Source: Mesorhizobium sp. PAMC28654
GTDB taxonomy: Bacteria > Pseudomonadota > Alphaproteobacteria > Rhizobiales > Rhizobiaceae
NCBI RefSeq assembly: GCF_020616515.1
Contig: NZ_CP085135.1
Coordinates: 4,030,001-4,094,000 of the forward strand
Length of the DNA: 64,000 bases
Reading direction: 5' to 3'
Part shown: positions 45,934-55,581 of the stretch, in pieces
Numbering within the stretch: position 1 is the first letter of the stretch
How the letters are laid out: every line of letters starts with the position of its first letter
The notes under the pieces: generated by a model
What the model was told of the DNA's origin: nothing
The model's database searches: none
What the model saw: the letters and a program-made list of their open reading frames with translations, nothing else
Program-made: the position numbers and the translations under genes

Positions 45934-46815
45934 CTACGAGCCCGAGCAGATGGCGGCGGCGGTGACGCCGTCAGCCGGCAGGTCCTGTGCGCTGAAGCCG
46001 AACGGCTTGAGGATCTCGGCGAGCTTGCCCGAAGCGCGCAAGGCGCTGATCTGCTTGTTGAGCGCCTCGATGAAGTCTGTGTCCTCCTTGCGCAGGCCAA
46101 GCGACTGGAAGTTGAGCAACGGCTTGCCGTCCGTTCCCTTGGCAATGGTGAACGGCTCGACGCGCTCGACATCCTTGGCGCCGGTCTTGGCGATCAGTTC
46201 GCTTATTTCCAGGGCCGGATAGTAGATGGCATCGACCCGCCCTGCCTGCAGTCCGGAAAACCCTTCCGTGTCGCGCGTGAACAGCACGATCCGGTCATCG
46301 GGTATGCCGGCGCGGTGTAGGTCATCCACCTGCGCGGTGCCGAGCTGGCTGCCGACCTTCAGCGTCGACGACTTGGCGATGTCCTCGAGCGAATGGATGT
46401 TGCCGGGGTTGCCGGCATGGGTGGCGAGGACGGTGGCGATCTGCGTCAACGGGTTGGTGAAGGCGATGCTCTCGCAGCGCTTGGGCGTGACATACATGCC
46501 GGCGCCGATGATATCGAAGCGGCCGGCCATGACGCCGGGAACCAGCGCCGAGAATTCGTTGACGTTGGCTTCGATCTTGGTGATGCCCAGCGGCTCCAGT
46601 GCCGCGCGCAGCACCTCGACGATGGCGCCGGTGACCTTGCCGTCGGTTTCGATATAGGCGTAGGGTTTTTCATTGGCGAGGCCGACGGTGACGGTTCCCG
46701 TCTGCTTGGCCGTTTCGAATGCCGTTGCCGACATCGCCTGCGTGGTCGGGGTCACGGTCCACAGCGCCGCCGCCAGGAACCCGTAGCTCAGCCTGCCCAA
46801 TCCGCTTCTCATCAT
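45934..46815 (-). CDS. Amino-acid ABC transporter substrate-binding protein (EhuB-like)
   Basis: 293 residues with a signal peptide (LGRLSYGFLAAALWTVTPTTQAMSA, start ATG 46815 after GGAAGGAA). Mature part is an SBP_bac_3 domain: VTVGLANEKPYAYIETDGKVTGAIVEVL, FDIIGAGMYVTPKRCESIAFTNP, AGRVDAIYYPALEISELI. The GMYVTPKRC..AFTNP and IPDDRIVLF segments are close by eye to EhuB, the ectoine/hydroxyectoine binding protein. It ends in an unusual CSGS tail with a cysteine. Confidence 0.86.
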   Translation of the reverse strand: MMRSGLGRLSYGFLAAALWTVTPTTQAMSATAFETAKQTGTVTVGLANEKPYAYIETDGKVTGAIVEVLRAALEPLGITKIEANVNEFSALVPGVMAGRFDIIGAGMYVTPKRCESIAFTNPLTQIATVLATHAGNPGNIHSLEDIAKSSTLKVGSQLGTAQVDDLHRAGIPDDRIVLFTRDTEGFSGLQAGRVDAIYYPALEISELIAKTGAKDVERVEPFTIAKGTDGKPLLNFQSLGLRKEDTDFIEALNKQISALRASGKLAEILKPFGFSAQDLPADGVTAAAICSGS

Positions 46816-46837
46816 ACGTATTCCTTCCTGCTGTTGT

Positions 46838-47539
46838 TCAACTCTTCTCGCCCAGCGCGAAATCCATCGCCGCCTTGGCGTGGATCCAGGTCGTGTCGAA
46901 AACCGGAATGTCGAAATCGTCCTGCCCGATCAGCATGGTGATCTCGGTGCATCCGAGGATCACACCATCGGCGCCGCGAGCCTGCAAACGCGTCACTTCG
47001 TCGAGATATGCCTGCTTGGAACTGGCAGTGACAACACCCTCGCAGAGTTCCTCGTAGATTATCCTGTGCACGGTCGCCCGGCCAGCCTCGTCCGGGACGA
47101 TCGTCGCGATGCCCTGTTTCTCGACAAGACGGTAGCGATAGAAGGCGCGTTCCATGGTGAAACGGGTGGCAAGCAGCGCCGGTGTCGTGGAGGACGTCCG
47201 CCTGATGGCGTCGGCGGTGGCGTCGGCGATGTGGATCAGCGGAATGGAACAGGCCGCCTCGATGCGGTCCGCGAGAAGATGCATGGTGTTGGTGCAAAGC
47301 ACCAGCGCCTCCGCGCCGGCGCGCTCCAGGTCACCAGCGGCCGCGACCAGCATTTCGGCCGCTCCGTCCCAATCGTCCTTGTGCTGCTTTTCCGCGATGT
47401 CGGCGAAATCCAGCGAGCGCAGGACGATGTCAGCTGAATGCAGGCCGCCCAGCCGCTGGTGCGCGATGGTGTTCAGGTGGCGATAGTAGATCGCCGTGCT
47501 TTGCCAACTCATTCCGCCAATCAGGCCAAGCCTACGCAT
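46838..47539 (-). CDS. Aspartate/glutamate racemase family protein
   Basis: 233 residues, normal length. The two catalytic cysteines are present: ALVLCTNTMHLLAD and VILGCTEITMLIG. N-terminus RRLGLIGGMSWQSTAIYYRHLN is that of aspartate racemase (RacD) rather than of EutA or hydantoin racemase. It would swap L- and D-aspartate/glutamate or a related acid. First gene of the minus-strand set; 66 bp from the divergent MocR gene. Confidence 0.9.
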   Translation of the reverse strand: MRRLGLIGGMSWQSTAIYYRHLNTIAHQRLGGLHSADIVLRSLDFADIAEKQHKDDWDGAAEMLVAAAGDLERAGAEALVLCTNTMHLLADRIEAACSIPLIHIADATADAIRRTSSTTPALLATRFTMERAFYRYRLVEKQGIATIVPDEAGRATVHRIIYEELCEGVVTASSKQAYLDEVTRLQARGADGVILGCTEITMLIGQDDFDIPVFDTTWIHAKAAMDFALGEKS

Positions 47540-47590
47540 TCCGGTCTCCCTTTCGTCGCATCCACGTAAAGGTTCTCCCCGATACCAGAC

Positions 47591-47602
47591 AATGATAATG
47601 AT
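47591..47602. promoter_or_regulatory. Tandem direct repeat, candidate MocR site
   Basis: AATGATAATGAT: two copies of AATGAT in tandem in the 66-97 bp gap between the racemase and MocR starts, the only A/T-rich part of it. MocR-type regulators often bind direct repeats in the divergent promoter they control. Weak on its own. Confidence 0.35.
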
Positions 47603-47605
47603 TGA

Positions 47606-48997
47606 GTGACTCCTGATCGGATTGTGTGGCGCTCAATGTGGACACCCGAAATCCCCGCGGCTTCCGGCCCCAAATATGTCGCCCTTGCCCACGCCATCGC
47701 GGAGGCGGCGCGGTCGGGAACGCTGCTGCCGGGAACCAGGCTGCCGCCGCGCAGGGCGCTCGCGGCGCGCCTGGGGATGAACCTCTCCACGGTTTCCAAG
47801 GCCTATGATCTTGCCGCCGAAATGGGGATCGTCGCCGGCGAGGTCGGCCGGGGAACCTTCGTGCGCATGCTCTCGGTGCCCGAACGCATGCCCTGGCCAA
47901 AGTCCGGCGGCGTCGACGCCCTCGACATGAGTTCGAACTTTCCGTTTCCGTCGGCCTCGAACGACGAGCTTCGCCTGGCGTTTGAGACACTGGGCTCCCT
48001 GCCCTATTCGGCGGACCTGCTGCGCTATCATCCCAACAGCGCGCATCCCAGCCATCTGGCAGGGGGTGCCGCCTGGGTGCGAAATCTCGGCGTCGAGACC
48101 GCGCCGGAGCGGCTTCTCATCACATCGGGCGCCATCCACGGCGTCTTCGTGTCGCTTCTGGCCGTGGCGCGTCCCGGCGATCTCGTGCTGCTGGAAGAGC
48201 TGACCTCGCCCGCCATCATCGGCGCCTGCCGGGCGCTGGGCCTGCGCATCGGCGCGGTACCGCTGGACGCCGGCGGCCTGCGACCAGACGTGCTGGAGGC
48301 CATGGTGAAACGCGAGCGTCCGCGCGCGCTTGTCGTGGTGCCAAATCTGCAGAACCCGACCTTGACGACCATGCCCGTGGAGCGACGCGGGCAGATCGTC
48401 GAGATCGCCCGGCGTTTCAGCTTCATCCTCATCGAGGATGATGTCTACGGGCCGCTTCTGCGGCAGCCGGACCGTCCTCAACCACTGGCCGCCATGGCGC
48501 CTGAACGCACCTGCTTTTGCACCAGCCTGTCAAAATCCGTCGCGCCGGGCCTGCGCATCGGCTATCTGCTCATGCCCGCCTCGCTGCGGGCGGACGCGCT
48601 GAATGCCATCCGGGTGTCGACCTGGATGACCTCGCCCCTGCTTGGCCAGATCGCTGCGAACTGGATACTCGACGGCACCGCCGGCAGGCTCTGCGAGCGG
48701 CAGCGGGCGATGACGGGGCGACGGCAGGATATCGCCAGGCAGATCCTTGGCGAATTCGACATCGTCACGCATGACGCGGCCCTGCATCTGCTGCTGAGAT
48801 TACCCGAACCCTGGCGTGCCGAACAGTTCAGCGCGCATATGCAGCAGCAGGGCGTGGCGGTTCTGCCCAGTTCCGAAATGTCGGCGGACCCCGGCGGCCG
48901 GCAGAACGTCGTGCGTCTCAGCCTGTGCACCATCGACAGCGAAACCGCGCTTCAGTCGGCCCTGACCGTTTGCAGGACGGTGCTGCGAGGCGGGTGA
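47606..48997 (+). CDS. MocR-family PLP-dependent transcriptional regulator
   Basis: 463 residues from GTG 47606; ATG 47636 (453 residues, beginning MWTPEIP as many MocR proteins do) is at least as likely, since the GTG lies next to a putative operator. GntR-type winged helix at about residues 25-95 (IAEAARSGTLLPGTRLPPRR; GMNLSTVSKAYDLA), then a class-I aminotransferase domain with the PLP lysine in CTSLSKSVAPGLRIGYL. Related regulators include EnuR of ectoine and TauR of taurine use, which sense a metabolite bound to PLP. Divergent from the racemase/transporter/M24 operon, its likely target. Confidence 0.9.
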   Translation: MTPDRIVWRSMWTPEIPAASGPKYVALAHAIAEAARSGTLLPGTRLPPRRALAARLGMNLSTVSKAYDLAAEMGIVAGEVGRGTFVRMLSVPERMPWPKSGGVDALDMSSNFPFPSASNDELRLAFETLGSLPYSADLLRYHPNSAHPSHLAGGAAWVRNLGVETAPERLLITSGAIHGVFVSLLAVARPGDLVLLEELTSPAIIGACRALGLRIGAVPLDAGGLRPDVLEAMVKRERPRALVVVPNLQNPTLTTMPVERRGQIVEIARRFSFILIEDDVYGPLLRQPDRPQPLAAMAPERTCFCTSLSKSVAPGLRIGYLLMPASLRADALNAIRVSTWMTSPLLGQIAANWILDGTAGRLCERQRAMTGRRQDIARQILGEFDIVTHDAALHLLLRLPEPWRAEQFSAHMQQQGVAVLPSSEMSADPGGRQNVVRLSLCTIDSETALQSALTVCRTVLRGG

Positions 48998-49024
48998 AAA
49001 ATGATTGCTGATCGCCAGAAACGA

Positions 49025-49050
49025 AAAAGCCGCGGCGAACCGCGGCTTTT
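49025..49050. terminator. Bidirectional hairpin terminator
   Basis: AAAAGCCGCGG (49025-49035), loop CGAA, CCGCGGCTTTT (49040-49050): a perfect 11-bp stem with a tetraloop, A-rich before and T-rich after. It lies 27 bp after the MocR gene and 25 bp after the 3' end of the minus-strand tRNA gene, so it can stop both. Confidence 0.85.
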
Positions 49051-49075
49051 CGACACTTGGTTTCCCGGAGGAAAC

Positions 49076-49150
49076 TGGAGCGGGTGAAGCGATTCGAACG
49101 CTCGACCCCAACCTTGGCAAGGTTGTGCTCTACCCCTGAGCTACACCCGC
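49076..49150 (-). tRNA. tRNA-Gly (GCC)
   Basis: 75 bases including an encoded CCA (49076-49078 on the + strand as TGG). The acceptor stem GCGGGTG pairs with CACCCGC; D-arm GCTCAGGGGTAGAGC; anticodon GCC (49116-49118, complement) in the loop CTTGCCAAG; T-arm with GTTCGAATC. Read 5' to 3' on the minus strand. Followed by a bidirectional terminator. Confidence 0.96.
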
Positions 49151-49406
49151 TCACACGACGTTTCCGCCGCAAGTCGCGGCCTATATGGCTGAAGAGCGCG
49201 GCGATTGCAACAGGGAAATCGTAGGGTTTTTCAGCCTGTGCAAACCAGGCAAACACGTTTTGGGGCGGCATGCCCGGATGGAATCGCCGCGCCGTTGGCT
49301 AACGGTCTTGTCTCGGCGGCCTCATTGGCCGTAAACGGCGATAGCGCAAAGCATCGAGCAGACCGTGCGGCGCTACAGATAAAACCCGTGACATGGAAGC
49401 GGAACG

Positions 49407-49904
49407 ATGCCGAAGACCGAAGCCGAGCTTTTCGCCTTTCTCGCCGAACTCGGCATCGACGCTTCGACGATGCGCCATCCACCCCTGTTCACGGTTGCTG
49501 ATTCGCAGGCACTGCGCGGCGAGATCGCCGGCGGCCACACCAAGAACCTGTTCCTCAAGGACAAGAAGGACAATTTCTTCCTCGTCACCGTCGGCGAGGA
49601 GGCGGTGGTCGACCTCAAGCAGATCCATCACCTGATCGGCGCATCGGGAAAAGTGTCCTTCGGCAAGCCGGAGATGCTGATGGAACTGCTCGGCGTCGCG
49701 CCTGGAGCGGTGACCGTTTTCGGCGTGATCAACGACACCGCGCGGAGGGTGAAACTCATTCTCGACGAGGAGTTGATGACGCATTCGCTTATCAACGCGC
49801 ATCCGCTGACCAATGAGGCGACGACATCGATTGGCGCCGACGACCTTCTCAAATTCGTCAAGGCAACCGGGCATGATGCTGCTATCTTGAAAGTCTCGGC
49901 GTGA
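49407..49904 (+). CDS. Ala-tRNA(Pro) deacylase, YbaK/EbsC family (ProXp-ala type)
   Basis: 165 residues. YbaK/aa-tRNA deacylase fold, with MRHPPLFTVADSQALRGEIAGGHTKNLFLKDKK at the start carrying the conserved lysine of the editing pocket, then FGVINDTARRVKLILDEELM. ProXp-ala proteins free-stand and remove alanine wrongly attached to tRNA(Pro), standing in for an INS domain missing from alphaproteobacterial prolyl-tRNA synthetases. Single-gene unit followed by cnoX at a 103-bp gap. Confidence 0.85.
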   Translation: MPKTEAELFAFLAELGIDASTMRHPPLFTVADSQALRGEIAGGHTKNLFLKDKKDNFFLVTVGEEAVVDLKQIHHLIGASGKVSFGKPEMLMELLGVAPGAVTVFGVINDTARRVKLILDEELMTHSLINAHPLTNEATTSIGADDLLKFVKATGHDAAILKVSA

Positions 49905-50007
49905 TCGCCACATGGGTGGTGGAAAACCGGGATGGCGGAAAACTGGCTTCTAAAGAAGGACGTTGCGCCGATCCATTGGCCGGTGGCGCGACCGAAAGGG
50001 TGACGAG

Positions 50008-51003
50008 ATGAGTGACAACAATCAGTTTGGCGGCCCATTTGGCAATAGTGGCGGTCAGTATACCACCACCGTGCAGTATGGCGGAGCCGAGGCTCCCCGT
50101 GCGAAAGTCGCGCTGGGCGACGCCCCGCCAGCCGACGTCATCAAGGACACGACGACAGCGGCGTTCGCGGCCGATGTCATCCAGGAATCGCGCCGTCAGC
50201 CGGTGCTGGTCGATTTCTGGGCACCCTGGTGCGGGCCCTGCAAGCAACTGACCCCGCTGCTCGAGAAGGCCGTCAAGGCCGCCGGCGGCAAGGTCAAGCT
50301 GGTCAAGATGAACATCGACGACCATCCTTCGATCGCCGGCCAGCTTGGCATCCAGTCGATTCCGGCGGTCATCGCCTTCAAGGATGGCCAGCCCGTCGAC
50401 GGTTTCATGGGCGCCATTCCAGAGAGCCAGATCGCCGAGTTCATCACCAAGGTGGGCGGCAAGGGCAATGGCGTGCCGGCTGTCGCCGACGCCCTGGCGG
50501 CGGCGGCTGAGGCTCGCACCGCCGGCGACATGCAGACCGCGGCCGACATCTATGACGCCATCCTGGAACAGGCGCCGGAGACAATCGAGGCGATCGCCGG
50601 CCTGGGCGATTTGCTGTTCGAAGCCGGTGATGTCGCAGGCGCCGAGGCATTGCTGGCGACAGCGCCGGAAGCGAAAAAGGATGCGCCGCTGCTTGCCGCG
50701 TTGCGCGCCAAGATGGCGCTTGCCGCGCAGGCGGCTTCGCTTGGCAATCCGGCCGAATTCGAGCGACGCCTGGCGGAAAACCCCAAAGACCATCAGGCGC
50801 GCTTCGACCTCGCCATGATCCAGAACGCTGGTGGAGACCGCACGGCGGCCGCCGACAATCTGCTGGCGATCATCAAGGCTGATCGCACCTGGAACGACGA
50901 TGGCGCCAGAACGCAGTTGCTGCAGTTGTTCGAGGCCTGGGGCATGACTGACGAAGCGACGCTTGCGGCGCGGCGGAAATTGTCGGCGCTGCTTTTTTCC
51001 TGA
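50008..51003 (+). CDS. cnoX: Thioredoxin-TPR co-chaperone (CnoX/YbbN)
   Basis: 331 residues from ATG 50008 (AAAGGG at 49995). A glycine-rich N-terminus of about 45 residues, a thioredoxin domain (about 55-165) with an intact WAPWCGPCKQL active site, and a C-terminal TPR-like helical part (about 175-325; AEARTAGDMQTAADIYDAIL; ETIEAIAGLGDLLFEAGDV). In alphaproteobacteria the CxxC pair is kept, so the protein can reduce as well as hold unfolded clients, unlike E. coli CnoX. It passes clients to DnaK and GroEL under oxidative or bleach stress. Confidence 0.92.
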   Translation: MSDNNQFGGPFGNSGGQYTTTVQYGGAEAPRAKVALGDAPPADVIKDTTTAAFAADVIQESRRQPVLVDFWAPWCGPCKQLTPLLEKAVKAAGGKVKLVKMNIDDHPSIAGQLGIQSIPAVIAFKDGQPVDGFMGAIPESQIAEFITKVGGKGNGVPAVADALAAAAEARTAGDMQTAADIYDAILEQAPETIEAIAGLGDLLFEAGDVAGAEALLATAPEAKKDAPLLAALRAKMALAAQAASLGNPAEFERRLAENPKDHQARFDLAMIQNAGGDRTAAADNLLAIIKADRTWNDDGARTQLLQLFEAWGMTDEATLAARRKLSALLFS

Positions 51004-51036
51004 GCCGGATTATGGTTGTTTTTGCCTGATGGCCTT

Positions 51037-51054
51037 GCGCCCGGCGGCGGGCGC
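51037..51054. other. GC-rich hairpin after cnoX
   Basis: GCGCCCG-GCGG-CGGGCGC, a perfect 7-bp stem 33 bp after the cnoX stop. It lacks a U-tract on the + strand, so it may only slow polymerase or protect the 3' end. Confidence 0.35.
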
Positions 51055-51183
51055 GCCAGATTAGAAGCCGGATCAGGTCGGACTGATCCATGTTCTTTTC
51101 CTTGTAAACAGCTTGCGCCTGTCGGATTACGACGGGCGCAATTCCGGATTTGGCAGCTTCTGGGAAGCAATCGGAGGATTGAG

Positions 51184-51855
51184 GTGCAAGCGGGAAACGC
51201 GCATTACCGGCTCGGTACGGATTTGCCGTCGACGATCCCGATCTTTCCGCTTGAGGGTGCGCTTTTGCTGCCGGGAGGCCGCATGCCGCTCAACATTTTC
51301 GAGCCGCGCTATCTGCAGATGGTGGATGAGGCCATCACCGGGCCGCGGCTGATCGGTATCATACAGCCCAGCCTGGATGGCGCCTTGCGTGGTGACGGCG
51401 AGCCGGAGCTGTGCAATGTCGGCTGCGCCGGGCGCATCATTTCCATGGCCGAGAGCGGCGATGGCCGGTATCTGATTTCGCTGCAGGGCGTGTGCCGGTT
51501 CCGCATCGCGCACGAACTCGCGGTGAAGACGCCGTTTCGCCAGGGCCGGCTTGCGCCCTTCCTTACCGATCTCGGCGACGATCCGGCGGCGACCGAGGTG
51601 GACCGGCCGGCGCTCTTGAAGGCGTTTCGCGCCTATCTGCAGGCCAACGACCTGGAAGCCGACTGGGAAAGCGTCAGCCGTGCCGAAAATGCCATGTTGG
51701 TCAACGCGCTGTCGATGATGGCGCCCTATGGACCGGCCGAGAAGCAGGCGCTGCTCGAAGCGCCCGACCTGAAGACACGTGCCGAAACGCTGATCGCCAT
51801 CACCGAAATGGCGCTGGCGCGAGAGAATGAGGATTTTGGCTCGAGCCTGCAGTAA
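51184..51855 (+). CDS. LON substrate-binding-domain protein
   Basis: 223 residues from GTG 51184, six bases after GGAGG (51173-51177). The whole protein is a LON N-terminal domain: TIPIFPLEGALLLPGGRMPLNIFEPRYLQMVDEAI, GCAGRIISMAESGDGRYLISLQGVCRFRI (both in parts), and a C-terminal helical bundle. It has no AAA+ or protease part. Role unknown; it may bind clients or act with ClpXP/Lon. 67 bp separate it from the Trm112-like gene. Confidence 0.88.
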   Translation: MQAGNAHYRLGTDLPSTIPIFPLEGALLLPGGRMPLNIFEPRYLQMVDEAITGPRLIGIIQPSLDGALRGDGEPELCNVGCAGRIISMAESGDGRYLISLQGVCRFRIAHELAVKTPFRQGRLAPFLTDLGDDPAATEVDRPALLKAFRAYLQANDLEADWESVSRAENAMLVNALSMMAPYGPAEKQALLEAPDLKTRAETLIAITEMALARENEDFGSSLQ

Positions 51856-51922
51856 GATGTGGCGATATCCGGGTGATGCCGGAATCACCTTAGGCCTGTA
51901 GTTGGCTGAGAAAGAGAAACTG

Positions 51923-52165
51923 ATGGCGGCGGACGGGCGCGACGGAAAGAGGGCCAGTGTCGATCCCAGGATGCTGGAATTGCTGGCCTGCCCGTTGACA
52001 AAAGGGCCGCTGGCCTGGGACCCGGAGCGTGGCGAGCTGGTCTCGAGGGTCGCCAAGATCGCTTATCCGGTACGCGATGGTATTCCGATCATGCTGCCCT
52101 CGGAAGCGCGGGTGCTTTCGGCGGAGGATGTGCTGTCGCCACCGCGCTTGAGCGGACCGTCCTGA
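51923..52165 (+). CDS. Trm112-family protein
   Basis: 80 residues from ATG 51923; a TTG at 51902 is also open. [23 protein letters not shown] and [18 protein letters not shown] are the family hallmarks. Only one cysteine is left of the zinc-binding set, as is common in proteobacterial members (UPF0434). Eukaryotic Trm112 activates methyltransferases; a similar partner role is possible here but not shown. Confidence 0.88.
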   Translation: MAADGRDGKRASVDPRMLELLACPLTKGPLAWDPERGELVSRVAKIAYPVRDGIPIMLPSEARVLSAEDVLSPPRLSGPS

Positions 52166-52260
52166 CGTTCCAGCGTCGCCAAGACGTTGCCAGATGGCGC
52201 TCGAAGGATCGCCGGCGCCCGCTTCGTGTTCGCTCCGCGTGGGACGATGAATGGGCCTTC

Positions 52261-55200
52261 CTACTGAAAATTGCGGCCCTTGGGCATGACACTTTCCGCC
52301 TCTTCAGACAGCGTTGCGAGATCCTGCCTGATCGGCGCGTTCCGTAGCGCCGGTTGGCTGGAGCGATCCGGGCTCACTTGTCTGGCGGCGCCGACCTTCT
52401 CCAGAAGCACGGTCAACCAGGGCGTGAGATCCTCGATCCTGTCGGCGACGATGTGGATGACACCCGATTCGGACTGGAGCTTGCCGGTGACGCGGATGAA
52501 CCTAGCGCCCATGATGACCGGCCGATAGCGATCGAAGATCCTTGGCCAGATGATGACATTGGCGACGGCCTTGTCGTCCTCCAGCGTCAGGAAGATCGCA
52601 TTGCCCTTGCCGGGGCGCTGCCGCACCAACACGAGGCCGGCAACGGAGACACGCCTGCCGTCGCGTACGGATGGGAGGTTCGCATTGGGCGTGACACCGG
52701 TCCGGTCGAGCCGTTCGCGCAGGAAAGCCACCGGATGCGCCTTCAGCGACAGGCCGAGCGAGCGATAGTCGTGGATGACATGCTCGCCGAGCGGCATTTT
52801 GGGAAGTTTCGTTTCGGGCTCCAGCTCGCGCAGGCGGATCGCCGGCTGATCGAACAGCGGCAGGCTCTCGGCGGCACTCTTGCGGTCGAGCGCGCGCACC
52901 GCCCATAGCGCCTCGCGGCGATCGAGGCCAATCGAGCGGAAGGCGTCGGCCTGGGCCAGCCGCTCGATCTCGTCGACATCGAGGCCGGAGCGCAGCCAGA
53001 CATCACGGACGGATTCGTAACCTGAACCGCGTCGCGCGACGAAAGCCTCCATGCGGTCCTTCGACAGCCCCTTGATCTGCCGGAAGCCGAGCCGAAGCGC
53101 ATGGCTGGTCTCGATAACACCTCGCATTTCGGCATGGCGCGCGAGGATGCGGGCCGGATCGAAGGGGGCCTTTTCCAAGGTGCAATCCCAGACGGAGAGA
53201 TTGACGTCGACGTCGCGGATGTCGACACCATGGTCGCGCGCGTCGCGCACCAGCTGCGCCGGCTGATAGAACCCCATCGGCTGCGAGTTCAGGATCGCGG
53301 CGCAGAACACGTCTGGATAGAAGGTCTTGAACCAGCAGGAGGCGTAGACGAGCAGGGCGAAGGAGGCGGCATGGCTTTCGGGAAAGCCGTATTCGCCAAA
53401 CCCTTCGATCTGCTTGAAGCAGCGCTCGGCGAAGTCTCGCTGGTAGCCTTTCTTGACCATCCCTTCGACCATTAGCGTCTCATAGTTCCCGATCGTGCCA
53501 TTGCGTTTAAAGGTGGCCATCGCGCGTCGCAGCTTATCTGCCTCACCGGGAGAGAACCCTCCGGCATCAATGGCGATCTTCATTGCCTGCTCTTGAAACA
53601 GCGGCACACCGAGCGTTCGCTTGAGGATGGTTTCAAGCTCTTCGCTCGGATACTCGACCTTCTCCTTTCCCTGCCGCCGACGAAGGTAGGGGTGAACCAT
53701 GTCGCCCTGGATCGGGCCGGGCCGAACGATCGCGACCTCGATGACCAGATCATAGAATGTGCGGGGCCTGAGACGCGGCAGCATGGACATCTGTGCGCGG
53801 GATTCAATTTGGAAGACGCCAAGCGTGTCGGCACGACAAATCATGTCGTAGACGCGGTCATCCTTTTGCGGAATTGTCGCAAGGGTAAGGCGCCGGCCAT
53901 ATCTGTCTCTCACACCGTAGTGGGTTTCCAGCAGATCAAAGGCGCGCCTCAGGCAAGACAGCATGCCAAGCGCGAGCACATCGACTTTGAGGATGCCGAC
54001 ATTGTCGAGATCATCCTTGTCCCATTCGACCATCTTGCGCTCGTCCATCGCCGTCTTGACGATGGGTACGATCTCGTCGAGCCGGTCCTTTGTGATGACG
54101 AAGCCGCCGACATGCTGGGACAGGTGACGGGGAAAACCCATGATATCGTTGGAGCGCTCGATCACCAGTCTTGCCAGCGGGTCGGCGCGGTTGATGCCGC
54201 CAGCGTGAGCCTCCTTCTCGCCGAGCTCAGAGGTCGACCAGCCCCAGATCGTGCTCGACAATGCGCTTCTGACATCCTCGGACAGACCCATGGCCTTCGC
54301 CACTTCACGCAGCGCCGAGCGGCCGCGATAGCTGATGACAGCAGCAGCAAGTGCCGTGCGCTTGGCGCTGTATTTGTCGTAAATATACTGGATGACGACG
54401 TCGCGCTTTTCATGCTCGAAATCGACATCAATATCTGGGGGCTCGTCACGCTCCGTTGAAACAAAGCGCTCGAAAAGAACGTCCAGAAGGTTAGGATCGA
54501 CTTCCGTAATCTCAAGACAGTAGCAAATGACGGAGTTTGCGGCGGAGCCGCGTCCCTGACACAGAATACCTTCTGAACGCGCGAACCGAACGATGTCGCG
54601 AACGGTAAGGAAATAACGGGCGTATTTCTTCAGGCCGACAATTGCGAGTTCATGCCGGATGAGACCTTCCACTTTGTCAGGGATGCCCTCGAGGTAACGT
54701 TTCCTGGCGCCCTCCCAAGTCAATCTCTCAAGTTCCGTTTGAGGGTCGACGCCTGCCTCGGTCGTCTCTTCTGGGTAGTTGTGCTTCAGTTCATCCAGAG
54801 AAAAACTCAGGCTTTCCGCAAAGCGCAAGGTCTCGGCCAGCGCCTGCGGATGCCTGCGGAACAGGCGGGCCATCTCCATCGGCGGCTTCAGATGGCGCTC
54901 GGCATTGGCTGCCAGTTGCAGCCCGACCTCGGCAACGGGGACGTTGAGGCGGATGGCGGTCAGCACGTCCTGCAGCGGGCGCCGCTCCGCCGTGTGGTAG
55001 AGAACATCGTTGGTCGCCATCAGCGGGATGCTGGTACTCTCAGCCATCGCCGCTGCCTGCTCGATCCTGAAGCGGTCATTGCCCGCATAGTCAGGCGAAA
55101 TGGCCAGACGGAGATTTCTTCCGAAACGATCCTTCAGCTGGCGAAGCGAAGCGAGACTGTCTTGCGCGTCCGCCGTCAGATCGGGCACGACGGCCAGTGA

Positions 55201-55581
55201 CATGAGGTCCCCCCATTCAAGCAGGTCGCCGCGCTGGAGCAGGGTCGCGCCCTTTTCGGTTTCGTCGCGCAGATTGGCTTGGGTGAGCATGCGGCACAGA
55301 TGTCCCCAGCCCTTGCGATCCTTGGGATAGGCGAGAATGTCCGGCGTGCCGTCGCAAAAGACCAGCCGGCAGCCGGGGTGATAGGAGAGCTTTTCGACCT
55401 TGGCCTGCTGCCAGGCACGCACCACGCCGGCCACCGTGTTGCAGTCGGCAAGCCCGATCGCGGAGAAGCCCAGGAGCTTGGCCGCGACCACCAGCTCTTC
55501 CGGCTTGGAGGCGCCGCGCAGGAAGGAGAAATTCGACTGGATGCCGAATTCGGCATAGGTAATGACGGTCAGCGCGTTCAT
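52261..55581 (-). CDS. dnaE2: Error-prone DNA polymerase DnaE2 (ImuC)
   Basis: 1106 residues, typical for DnaE2. N-terminal PHP domain ([23 protein letters not shown]), then the C-family polymerase with catalytic aspartates in [10 protein letters not shown] (about residue 393) and [16 protein letters not shown], a helix-hairpin-helix part, and a C-terminal OB domain ([25 protein letters not shown]). It makes mutagenic bypass of DNA damage together with ImuA and ImuB. ATGA overlap with imuB; last gene of the SOS cassette. Confidence 0.95.
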   Translation of the reverse strand: MNALTVITYAEFGIQSNFSFLRGASKPEELVVAAKLLGFSAIGLADCNTVAGVVRAWQQAKVEKLSYHPGCRLVFCDGTPDILAYPKDRKGWGHLCRMLTQANLRDETEKGATLLQRGDLLEWGDLMSLAVVPDLTADAQDSLASLRQLKDRFGRNLRLAISPDYAGNDRFRIEQAAAMAESTSIPLMATNDVLYHTAERRPLQDVLTAIRLNVPVAEVGLQLAANAERHLKPPMEMARLFRRHPQALAETLRFAESLSFSLDELKHNYPEETTEAGVDPQTELERLTWEGARKRYLEGIPDKVEGLIRHELAIVGLKKYARYFLTVRDIVRFARSEGILCQGRGSAANSVICYCLEITEVDPNLLDVLFERFVSTERDEPPDIDVDFEHEKRDVVIQYIYDKYSAKRTALAAAVISYRGRSALREVAKAMGLSEDVRSALSSTIWGWSTSELGEKEAHAGGINRADPLARLVIERSNDIMGFPRHLSQHVGGFVITKDRLDEIVPIVKTAMDERKMVEWDKDDLDNVGILKVDVLALGMLSCLRRAFDLLETHYGVRDRYGRRLTLATIPQKDDRVYDMICRADTLGVFQIESRAQMSMLPRLRPRTFYDLVIEVAIVRPGPIQGDMVHPYLRRRQGKEKVEYPSEELETILKRTLGVPLFQEQAMKIAIDAGGFSPGEADKLRRAMATFKRNGTIGNYETLMVEGMVKKGYQRDFAERCFKQIEGFGEYGFPESHAASFALLVYASCWFKTFYPDVFCAAILNSQPMGFYQPAQLVRDARDHGVDIRDVDVNLSVWDCTLEKAPFDPARILARHAEMRGVIETSHALRLGFRQIKGLSKDRMEAFVARRGSGYESVRDVWLRSGLDVDEIERLAQADAFRSIGLDRREALWAVRALDRKSAAESLPLFDQPAIRLRELEPETKLPKMPLGEHVIHDYRSLGLSLKAHPVAFLRERLDRTGVTPNANLPSVRDGRRVSVAGLVLVRQRPGKGNAIFLTLEDDKAVANVIIWPRIFDRYRPVIMGARFIRVTGKLQSESGVIHIVADRIEDLTPWLTVLLEKVGAARQVSPDRSSQPALRNAPIRQDLATLSEEAESVMPKGRNFQ

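Noticed and set aside
43311..48997. Calling the cluster a true ectoine-utilisation locus
   Set aside because: eutB, eutC, eutE and the ATPase ehuA are missing and the racemase is of the aspartate-racemase type, so ectoine use cannot be claimed.
51037..51054. Rho-independent terminator after cnoX
   Set aside because: Stable stem but no run of T on the coding strand; listed only as a hairpin.
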